A DNA stretch of 23,563 nt from Cytophagales bacterium. GTDB lineage: Bacteria > Bacteroidota > Bacteroidia > Cytophagales > Spirosomataceae. The stretch spans positions 1 to 23,563 of the forward strand of contig JABMMK010000064.1 in assembly GCA_013205605.1 (NCBI GenBank), written 5' to 3'. The translations under genes were made by a program, and so were the position numbers. Below are positions 14,382 to 21,900 of this stretch, piece by piece. A model generated the notes under the pieces. The model saw nothing but the letters and a program-made list of their open reading frames with translations. It ran no database searches and was not told the origin of the DNA. Numbering within the stretch: the stretch's first letter is position 1; each line of letters starts with the position of its first letter.

Positions 14382-15152
14382 ATGAACAAATTCGCAAGAT
14401 TATTATTAGGCATTCTTTCGTTTATTTTCTCTAATATATGTTATTCAAAAAATAACATTTCAGTGGAATATACTGTTCGATCGCTACAATCGAATGCGCA
14501 ATCTGATGGTATAGAATTATATAAGCTTGTTCTAAGAGATGGCTATTCCTCATACTATAAATTCAATATTCTAGAAAGCGAGAAACCTAAAAATGTTGTA
14601 AAAAAAGAATTAGAAAGAGTAATTAAGGAAAATGATTTTTTAATAAAGGACTATAAATCGAAAAATATCGTATTTAAATCAAATAGCTCGTTCGTAAAAG
14701 ACAAAATTGTAAAAGATTCAATGAATCTTATTAATTGGAAGATTAATACGACTGTTTCAATTAATATTTTGGGGTATGATTGTTACAAGGCTACAGGAAA
14801 TTTTAGAGGTCGAAATTATACAGCTTATTACACCCCCAAAATCCCAAAAGCGGATGGACCATTTAAGTTCTCTGGGCTACCAGGATTGATTCTTAAAATA
14901 TCATCAGATGATAACTACACTTCATTTGAAGCAACAAAAATTGATTTAGGCGACAACAATACATATCCTATTTATCCTGATGAATTCAAGAAAAAATTAA
15001 TCTTATTTAAAGATTATGTGAATCTTGTTAAAAAAAGTTGCAAACAACAATTAAAGGAGATATATGCTAAAATTCCTCAATCTGACGATAATATTCAAAT
15101 GAAAATTGATATCACATTTCTTGAGAAAACACTTCAAATTGAACAAAATTAA
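14382..15152 (+). CDS. GLPGLI family exported protein (second copy)
   Basis: A 256-aa protein with an N-terminal signal peptide (MNKFARLLLGILSFIFSN, ending near CYSKN). It shares with the preceding gene the block CYKATGNFRGRNYTAYY (134-150) and DGPFKFSGLPGLILKISS (158-175), with GLPGLI at 165-170. Outside that block the two are only distantly similar, so this is an old duplication or a functional pair rather than a recent tandem copy. One Cys (Cys134) aligns with Cys132 of the first copy. The 3' end overlaps the likely start of the outer-membrane barrel gene, suggesting coupled translation. Confidence 0.88.
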   Translation: MNKFARLLLGILSFIFSNICYSKNNISVEYTVRSLQSNAQSDGIELYKLVLRDGYSSYYKFNILESEKPKNVVKKELERVIKENDFLIKDYKSKNIVFKSNSSFVKDKIVKDSMNLINWKINTTVSINILGYDCYKATGNFRGRNYTAYYTPKIPKADGPFKFSGLPGLILKISSDDNYTSFEATKIDLGDNNTYPIYPDEFKKKLILFKDYVNLVKKSCKQQLKEIYAKIPQSDDNIQMKIDITFLEKTLQIEQN

Positions 15153-17700
15153 AGTTTTCATTTTATTATTTACGATAGGATTTCTTTCGTTTTCGAGTTT
15201 GGGACAAACTACAAAATTTCGATTTAAAGTTGTAGATGGCTCTAACGGAAAAAGCATTACTAATGGAATAATCTCCTATGAGGATAGTTTAGGAAATTTT
15301 CTAAAATACACGAAAATTGATTCTAATTTCATCAATGATGATGTTCCTCTTCAATCATTGAAAATCTCTATCAATTCAATTGACTATCATACCTACTCTG
15401 AAAATCTAAAACCTCCATTTCAAGGAGTAAAAACCTTTTTCATGAAACGTGATTCTTCCTATCTTTTAAATGATGTAGTTGTAGTTGCCAAAAATTATAA
15501 TTATTTGCCTGATACAATATCCTTAAAAGTTAAAGATTTACGCCAAACATCGGATGTTAAAATTGAAGATGTCTTAAAGAGGTTTCCTGGAATTAAAGTA
15601 GATGCTAGCGGTCAAATATTCTACCGTAATAAGCCCGTCGAAACAGTCTTGCTAGATGGAGAAAACTTAATGGAGTCAAACTATAAATTAGCCACTCAAA
15701 ATATTAATGTTGGAGAAATTGAAGAAATTGAAGCTTATGACCACTTTTCTGAAAACTCAATTATAGCAGGACTTGGCTCATCCACTTTAACCGCTATTAA
15801 TTTAAAATACACAAGAAAATTCTCTTACACCCAATCTGGTAATGCGGGAGTAGGTGTAGTAGATCAAAATTTGAATGGTTATTTATTGAATTCAAACTCT
15901 ATAATCAATACCAAGATTGTAAAAACATTTGCTCTTTTCTCTTCTAATAATGTGGGGGAAAATAAATCTGCGATTAATTATTCGGATTATCGTAACAAGA
16001 GCCCACTATACGAAAATCTTCCAGCCTTCCCCATGAGTTATGGTGGCACATTTCCTAATGAAGGGAAATTAAAGTTGAATCGCAACAATCAGTTAAGCGG
16101 CACTTTAAATAACATATTTAAGTTACATACGAAACTAACACTAAAAACATTTTCAAATTATTTAAGTGATGATTTCTCCAATATAATATCAAATATCACT
16201 CACTATAATTTACCTGGAAATAGTTTTTCTACTTCAGATGACTACGGTTTTCAGACTAGCCCTCAAAAATGGGGGCAATCTTTTGTTGTTAAATACCAAG
16301 CATCCCCCTTTCTTATTTTAGAAGGAAAATATTATTTAAACAATGGAACAATCAATTATCAATCAAACCAATTGATAAATCAGAAAACTGGCTTTCAATC
16401 TGATCAACTTAGTAAATTAAAGGATTACTATATAGAAGCTCAATCTACAATTAAGCTTGGCAAAAAATCTGCTTTTCAACTTTTATATCAAAATCTGTCT
16501 AGCAATAATTCTGTCAATCTTGAAATGAACTATTCACAACCCTTATCTAAACAAATTTCTCAAGTTGTTCTTCAAAATTATCAAGAGTATCATCTTACAG
16601 GTAAGTGGATAAATGTTTTTGTGCCCAAGATGCTAATAACCGAAACCTGGTACCAGTACTTAGATTTAAATCAAGAATTATCCATAAATACAAATAACCC
16701 CTCTTTATTTAGGGAGTACAGGAATACGATTAGGCAAGAAGCAAAAGGAAATATTTACGGATGGGTATATAGAGGGGTAGTGGAAGCATTAAATTTAGAT
16801 ATTATCAATAATGGAATAATCAGTAATTATCAAAAATGGAATACCTCTTTTGACTTAAACTCAAAAGTACTTGGTCACCTTTTTAATATTCAATATTCAA
16901 ATCAATTAATTCCAGATTATCGGAAATATTTTATAAAAGACACGTTAATTCTAGATAGTAGAAACAAACGAATTGATTCATTACAAACGTATTTCGCTAC
17001 TTCGGAAAAATGGAATCTTAGTATATCTAATCCTAACTCGTCTAATTTTAAATATGAATTGAGCTACAACTACAATAAGTTAAATGGAAATTTTTATTCA
17101 AACAGTATTCTCACTGATTATTTTACAATTCAAAAGAATCAATGGCAAAATTATTTATCAACCCAAATGACAATAAATGGTGAGATTGGATACTATATTT
17201 CAACGATAGCGGTCAATTTAAAATTGACTGGATCTCATTCCACTTTTAGATTTAAGAATAGTATCAATAATGGTCTATTGAGAAATAATCTATCAACAAA
17301 TGACGAATTAACAATTAATGCAAAATCTGGGTATTTAAAAGCATTTAATTTCTATGAAGCGTTTAGTATTGGGAAAAATAGTTTTGAAAATCAATATTCA
17401 ATTTTCACAAATACAACTTACAAAAATTTATTGCAACTCTATTTTAAGAAGAATAAATGGAAATCTTTCGTTCAAATTAATTCCTATCAATTTTACACAG
17501 GAGAGAAGTTTCTTCATTTTATAAATGCAGGGTTTGAAGTAATTTCTCGAGATAAAAAAATTACTTATACTCTTGACGCTCAGAATATGTTAAATATCAA
17601 GGATCGTAGTTTTATTTCTATAAATGATTACTCCCGAACTGAATACAAAAATTTCTTAGTGGGTCGATCTATTCTCTTAAAGGTCGAATTTTCATTCTAA
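15139..17700 (+). CDS. TonB-dependent-receptor-like outer membrane beta-barrel protein with CarboxypepD_reg-like N-terminus
   Basis: About 853 aa. No ATG is near the start. I chose the TTG at 15139-15141 because it begins a textbook signal peptide (MNKIKVFILLFTIGFLSF, then SSLGQ); an earlier TTG at 15106 would only add 11 polar residues. After the signal comes a beta-sandwich like carboxypeptidase regulatory domains (residues about 25-105), the linker LLNDVVVVAKN, and a plug-like region (about 140-225) with IEDVLKRFPGIKVDASGQIF and TVLLDGENL. The remainder is alternating polar and aromatic strands ending in LLKVEFSF, with the terminal Phe of outer-membrane barrels. It may import or export the operon's peptide or receive a ligand. 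No clear TonB box was seen. It overlaps the second GLPGLI gene by 14 bases. Confidence 0.82.
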   Translation: MNKIKVFILLFTIGFLSFSSLGQTTKFRFKVVDGSNGKSITNGIISYEDSLGNFLKYTKIDSNFINDDVPLQSLKISINSIDYHTYSENLKPPFQGVKTFFMKRDSSYLLNDVVVVAKNYNYLPDTISLKVKDLRQTSDVKIEDVLKRFPGIKVDASGQIFYRNKPVETVLLDGENLMESNYKLATQNINVGEIEEIEAYDHFSENSIIAGLGSSTLTAINLKYTRKFSYTQSGNAGVGVVDQNLNGYLLNSNSIINTKIVKTFALFSSNNVGENKSAINYSDYRNKSPLYENLPAFPMSYGGTFPNEGKLKLNRNNQLSGTLNNIFKLHTKLTLKTFSNYLSDDFSNIISNITHYNLPGNSFSTSDDYGFQTSPQKWGQSFVVKYQASPFLILEGKYYLNNGTINYQSNQLINQKTGFQSDQLSKLKDYYIEAQSTIKLGKKSAFQLLYQNLSSNNSVNLEMNYSQPLSKQISQVVLQNYQEYHLTGKWINVFVPKMLITETWYQYLDLNQELSINTNNPSLFREYRNTIRQEAKGNIYGWVYRGVVEALNLDIINNGIISNYQKWNTSFDLNSKVLGHLFNIQYSNQLIPDYRKYFIKDTLILDSRNKRIDSLQTYFATSEKWNLSISNPNSSNFKYELSYNYNKLNGNFYSNSILTDYFTIQKNQWQNYLSTQMTINGEIGYYISTIAVNLKLTGSHSTFRFKNSINNGLLRNNLSTNDELTINAKSGYLKAFNFYEAFSIGKNSFENQYSIFTNTTYKNLLQLYFKKNKWKSFVQINSYQFYTGEKFLHFINAGFEVISRDKKITYTLDAQNMLNIKDRSFISINDYSRTEYKNFLVGRSILLKVEFSF

Positions 17701-17728
17701 AGCACATAACACAATTTAATAGAATATT

Positions 17729-17929
17729 TTAATCCTCACTTTCCAGAACAAACACTTCATTGACTGGCTTATTAAAAACACGCGCAATTTTCAATGCCAA
17801 GACAGTAGAAGGTACAAACTTCTTTAACTCGATAGCATTAATGGTTTGCCTAGTGACAGAAACCAGATGGGCTAACTCTTCTTGAGTTAAATTGTTAATC
17901 GCACGTTCTATTTTTATTCTATTTTCCAT
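17729..17929 (-). CDS. XRE/Cro-C1 family small HTH regulator
   Basis: A 66-aa protein consisting of one Cro/C1-type HTH: NRIKIERAINNLTQEELAHL (3-22), VSVTRQTINAIELKKFVPST (23-42), ALKIARVFNKPVNEVFVLE (45-63). This compact form, YozG-like, is usually a cytoplasmic autoregulator. It converges with the barrel gene (28-bp gap between stops) and is divergent from the micro-ORF and lipoprotein-like peptide to its right. It is therefore a candidate repressor of those genes. Alternatively it could be the remnant of a toxin-antitoxin or conjugative module; no partner toxin is visible. Confidence 0.88.
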   Translation of the reverse strand: MENRIKIERAINNLTQEELAHLVSVTRQTINAIELKKFVPSTVLALKIARVFNKPVNEVFVLESED

Positions 17930-17997
17930 TTTTGTCTGAGTAGTATGAGTTTGTAAGTGTCCCTAAAAACCAGACAGTTTAGAATTGAAGAAAAAAC

Positions 17998-18051
17998 CTT
18001 TAATTTTAAATTGCAAATTAAAGTTTCCACGGTGAAGTCGCACCGAAGGAG
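17998..18051 (+). promoter_or_regulatory. Two hairpins and a Shine-Dalgarno site ahead of the micro-ORF
   Basis: CTTTAATTT (17998-18006) pairs with AAATTAAAG (18015-18023). CGGTG (18030-18034) pairs with CACCG (18041-18045) and is followed directly by AAGGAG (18046-18051), five bases before an ATG. A strong SD is unusual in this window, which makes the site notable. The rest of the 17930-18055 stretch shows nothing else recognisable. Confidence 0.5.
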
Positions 18052-18055
18052 CATT

Positions 18056-18127
18056 ATGAAGAAATTGGGTCTCAAGGGCAAGAATGAATTTGTTAAATAT
18101 TTGCTGCTTAAAATGCCTAAAATGTAG
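18056..18127 (+). CDS. 23-aa basic micro-ORF (putative small peptide)
   Basis: ATG at 18056 to TAG at 18125-18127. The peptide begins MKKLGLKGKNEF, continues VKYLLLKMPKM, and is strongly basic with an amphipathic look. The start resembles the MKKLxLK opening of Bacteroidota natural-product leader peptides, but there is no GG cleavage site or core, so the likeness may be chance. The case for a real gene is the AAGGAG five bases upstream and the hairpins before it. It could be a leader peptide acting on the operator and promoter that follow (18154-18221). Confidence 0.4.
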   Translation: MKKLGLKGKNEFVKYLLLKMPKM

Positions 18128-18153
18128 GGAGTATATACAAAATATTTAGTCCT

Positions 18154-18189
18154 ACTACCTAATTACTACCTTTTTACTACCTAGGTAGG
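18154..18189. promoter_or_regulatory. ACTACCT iterons upstream of the lipoprotein-like peptide promoter
   Basis: ACTACCT occurs at 18154-18160, 18165-18171 and 18176-18182, exactly 11 bp apart. An inverted AGGTAG (18183-18188) follows directly. The cluster abuts the -33 element at 18190. One-helical-turn spacing puts the copies on one DNA face, as for cooperative regulator binding. Confidence 0.6.
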
Positions 18190-18221
18190 ATTGACACATA
18201 TATTTTTTTACTCTATGTTTA
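18190..18221 (+). promoter_or_regulatory. Putative promoter of the lipoprotein-like peptide gene
   Basis: ATTG (18190-18193), 20 bases, then TATGTTTA (18214-18221), close to TTTG-N19/20-TAnnTTTG. Transcription would start near 18228, at the perfect 12-bp palindrome TGCTGCGCAGCA (18227-18238) that precedes the leader repeat. Confidence 0.55.
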
Positions 18222-18239
18222 CAGCATGCTGCGCAGCAA

Positions 18240-18273
18240 TGGTGTAACCCGAAAAACCAATAAAGAGTAGGGG
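18240..18273 (+). promoter_or_regulatory. 34-nt leader repeat, copy 2
   Basis: It matches copy 1 at 33 of 34 positions (T instead of A at 18245) and ends 22 bases before the ATG at 18296. TGGT (18240-18243) can pair with ACCA (18256-18259) and CCC (18248-18250) with the G-run at 18270-18275, the same pseudoknot as copy 1. Sequences on both sides differ from copy 1 except for an AT-rich run into ATGAAAA, so the repeat itself is what is conserved. Confidence 0.6.
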
Positions 18274-18295
18274 GGATATATAATAAATATTAATT

Positions 18296-18406
18296 ATGAA
18301 AAAGGTATTAATGATGCTTATTATACTAAGTGTTTTTTCATCATGTGGTGAACATGAAGTAGTTTCTGAATCTGATCGATCTCAATTCAATCATTGCAAG
18401 ATTTAA
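18296..18406 (+). CDS. 36-aa lipoprotein-like small exported peptide
   Basis: An ORF of 36 codons plus stop. MKKVLMMLIILSVFSSCGE is a lipoprotein-type signal with the lipobox ending in Cys17 (VFSSC), and the mature part is only about 20 residues (CGEHEVVSESDR, then SQFNHCKI), with a second Cys at 34. It has a promoter, phased operator boxes and the 34-nt leader upstream, so it is probably expressed. It could be an intact tiny lipopeptide or the remainder of a longer lipoprotein cut by an early stop. I found no in-frame continuation that looks coding. No family recognised. Confidence 0.5.
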   Translation: MKKVLMMLIILSVFSSCGEHEVVSESDRSQFNHCKI

Positions 18407-18461
18407 ACAATTGTATAAATTTTAGTTAATTTAACTTTTACTTTTACTAACCATTATTATA

Positions 18462-18866
18462 ATGAATGGAATAATTCAGTTCAATAAATTGCCTTGGATT
18501 TTTCGGTTTATAATTCCAACCAAAATAGACGTTGATGGAATAGAGTACCCATTAAAGCATACAATTGATCTAATGGGGACGGCCAAATCTTAGGGTCATT
18601 ATAGATTAAAATTAATTTTTTTTGAGTTTCTTAAATCAAGAGCAACTATTATTGAAGCAAATCAGAAGTCTAAATTGTTGATTATTCTCTTTCGAAATGA
18701 AAATTGGTTTAATTATTTAATTTCATATTCTGCATTATCATTTTTATTATTCTCTGAGTCAGATTTCGGGGTTGTTTTAGCTATCATAATTTGTTTATTT
18801 GTACTTTTTATATTCGTTGAATTATTAATAAATTTTGTGTATTTAAAAGAAGTAAACTCAGATTGA
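18462..18866 (+). pseudogene. Broken small membrane protein gene with in-frame amber stop
   Basis: From the ATG at 18462 one frame reads to the TGA at 18864-18866 (134 residues), interrupted only by the TAG at 18591-18593 (codon 44). Before the stop: IPTKIDVDGIEYPLKHTIDL; directly after it: GHYRLKLIFFEFLK. Joined, they resemble a PEGA-like beta domain (VDG motif, then GxYxLK). Two strongly hydrophobic helices follow (WFNYLISYSALSFLLF and FGVVLAIIICLFVLFIFVEL). The continuity of sensible protein across the stop argues for a recent nonsense mutation or stop readthrough. The downstream half alone could start only at TTG 18675. The function is unknown. It lies between the peptide gene and the rpoC terminator. 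Confidence 0.6.
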
Positions 18867-18909
18867 ATTTAAGGCAATTTTTTTAGAAAAGTACAGCATG
18901 TATACACAA

Positions 18910-18941
18910 AAAAGCCCCTTCATGAAAATGAAGGGGCTTTT
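18910..18941 (-). terminator. Intrinsic terminator of rpoC (probably bidirectional)
   Basis: AAAAGCCCCTTCAT, loop GAAA, ATGAAGGGGCTTTT: a 14-bp perfect stem, GC-rich in the middle with A and T runs outside, 18 bases beyond the rpoC stop. On the minus strand the stem ends in a run of six U residues. In the plus direction it would also stop readthrough from the accessory region into rpoC. Confidence 0.88.
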
Positions 18942-18959
18942 AAATCTAATTTAAGTCAA

Positions 18960-21900
18960 TTAGTTTTCAACAGAAGCGCGATATGCTTCAGTAGCTGCCT
19001 CTGTTTCAGCGGCTACTTTTTTCGCTTCTAATTGCCTTAATTCGTCAACCGAAGTAACTAAGATGTCTTTGTAACGACGAAGACCCGTTCCTGCAGGGAT
19101 TAAATGCCCTACGATTACGTTCTCTTTCAAGCCATCCAATGTATCCACTTTAGCACGAATCGAAGCCTCAGAAAGCACTTTCGTAGTTTCCTGGAACGAT
19201 GCAGCTGAGATGAATGATTCTGTTCCTAAGGACGCTTGTGTGATACCTTGCAAGTTAGCAGATGATACCGCCGCAGCTGCATCACGTACTTTCATGATTT
19301 TCATATCACGACGTTTTAAAGATGAATTCTCATCACGCAATGTACGTGCTGACAAAATCATTCCCGCCTTATATTTCTCAGAATCTCCCGCTTCTATAAT
19401 GACTTTCTTATCTAAGATCAAATCATTTTCCTCGCGGAATACGAAACGATCTACATTTTGTCCTTGTAAGAACTGAGTATCACCCGGTTCTAAAATCTCA
19501 ACTTTCTGCATCATTTGACGTACAATACATTCAATATGCTTATCATTGATTTTTACACCCTGTAGACGATATACATCTTGGATTTCATTCACTAAATATT
19601 CCTGAACGGCTGTTGGCCCTTTAATTTTCAAGATATCAGAAGGCGTAATCGCACCATCTGAAAGTGGAGTACCCGCACGTACGAAGTCATTGTTTTGTAC
19701 CAAAATAAATCGAGTCAATGGCACTAAATAATGACGTTCAGTTCCTTCTTTTGGCGTTACGATAATTTCACGGTTACCACGTTTGATGATACCATATGAA
19801 ATTACACCGTCAATTTCAGAAACAACCGCTGGGTTAGAAGGGTTACGCGCCTCAAATAATTCCGTTACACGAGGAAGACCTCCTGTAATGTCACGCGTTT
19901 TACCTGCCGCACGAGGAATTTTAGCGATAATTTGACCCGCCTTAATTTTATCCCCGATGCTGATCGCTAAACGCGCTCCTACTGGTACGTTATACACTAA
20001 ATCTTCTTTACCTTTTGAAACAACAAGTACAGATGGGTTTTTAGTCTTATCCTTAGATTCGATAATTACCTTCTCACGCATACCTGTTTGCTCATCCGCC
20101 TCTTCTTTGTAGGTATTATTTTCCTCGATAGCTTCAAATTCAACTTTACCTTCAGCTTCAGAAAGAATCACCGCATTGTATGGATCCCAAGCACAAATCT
20201 CATCTCCCTTCTTAATCGTTTGGCCTTCCTTAACGCGTAAGAATGAACCATAAGGAATATTAGAAGAAATTAAAATTTGCTTATTTGCTGGATTTAAGAT
20301 TTGAATCTCACCTGAACGACCCATCACGATTTCTACTGGATTTCCCTCAGCGTCTGTCGAAGTAACCGAACGAACTTCTTCAAAATTAAGAACTCCATCA
20401 AATTTTGCTTTAACGCTCGCATCTAAGGAAACGTTTTGTGCAGTACCCCCCACGTGGAATGTACGTAATGTCAACTGTGTTCCTGGCTCACCAATGGACT
20501 GAGATGCAATTACACCTACAGCCTCACCTAAATTCACCATGGCCGCTGTAGCTAAGTTACGTCCGTAACATTTAGCACAAACACCACTTCTCGTTTCACA
20601 AGTTAATACTGAACGAATTTCAACCGACTCAATCGAAGTTTCATCGATGTGATTCGCCACTATTTCCGTGATTTCATCTCCCGAAGCAACAATCAATTCT
20701 CCTGAAAGTGGATCATATACATCATGAATTGAAACACGACCTAAAATACGCTCTGATAATGGTTCGATAATTTCCTCATTATCTTTCAATGGGAACACTT
20801 CGATTCCACGTAAAGTACCACAATCATCTTCATTCACAATCACATCTTGAGCCACATCATGTAAACGACGAGTCAAGTAACCAGCATCCGCAGTTTTCAA
20901 AGCAGTATCTGCCAAACCTTTACGAGCACCGTGTGTTGAAATAAAGTATTCTAATACGTCAAGACCTTCTTTAAAGTTAGAAAGGATTGGGTTTTCAATG
21001 ATCTCGCCAATCGAACCTTGTAAGTTCTTTTGAGGCTTTGCCATCAAACCACGCATACCTCCTAATTGACGAATCTGCTCACGAGAACCACGAGCTCCCG
21101 AGTGCATCATCATGTAGATGGCATTAAATCCTTGGTTATCCTCCTCCATTTGCTTCATTAACGTCTCAGTGATCTTCGAGTTAACTTTAGTCCAAATGTC
21201 AATAACCGCATTATAACGCTCGTTATCTGTGATTAAACCCATTAAATAGTTATCCCAAACCGCTTGAACATCCGCCTGCGCCTTCTTCACTAATGAAGCT
21301 TTTTCAGCAGGAATTTGAACATCACCTATACCCATCGATAAACCACCATGGAAGGCTTGTTGGAATCCTAATTCTTTAATATCATCCAAGAATTGTGCTG
21401 TACGAGCCATTCCGCAAATCTTGTGAACTTGTGAAATGATTTGTTGCAATTTCTTCTTCGTCAATAATTCATTGATATATCCTACCGCTTCTGGAACACA
21501 TAAGTTGAACAATACACGGCCAGCCACAGTTTCCACCATCTCTTGCACCAATGTACCATCATCTTTACGCACTGTGGCTTTTACCACGATGTTCGCATGC
21601 TTAGATAATTTCTTCTCATTTAAGGCGATAACAACCTCCTCAAAACCATAAAAACGTGATCCTTCTCCGTCCACTTTATGATCTGGAGTAGACTTACGTC
21701 CTTTGGTTACGTAATATAATCCCAAAACCATGTCTTGTGATGGCACCGTAATAGGGGCACCATTTGCAGGGTTCAAGATATTATGAGACGCAAGCATCAA
21801 CAAAGAGGCTTCCAAAATCGCTTCATGTCCTAATGGAACGTGAACCGCCATCTGGTCACCGTCAAAGTCAGCATTAAATGCCGTACATGTCAATGGATGC

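Noticed and set aside
17729..17929. Antitoxin of a toxin-antitoxin pair
   Set aside because: The XRE protein is alone on its strand with no adjacent small toxin-like gene, so it is described only as a regulator.
13092..18273. The 34-nt direct repeats as attachment sites of an integrated element
   Set aside because: No integrase, recombinase or transposase is visible between or beside them, and each copy keeps the same 22-23 nt spacing to a start codon, which fits a leader better than att sites.
17701..18960. tRNA, CRISPR array or insertion-sequence ends in the accessory block
   Set aside because: No cloverleaf, no regular spacer-repeat series and no terminal inverted repeats with a transposase were found; the short iterons at 18154 are too small for CRISPR.
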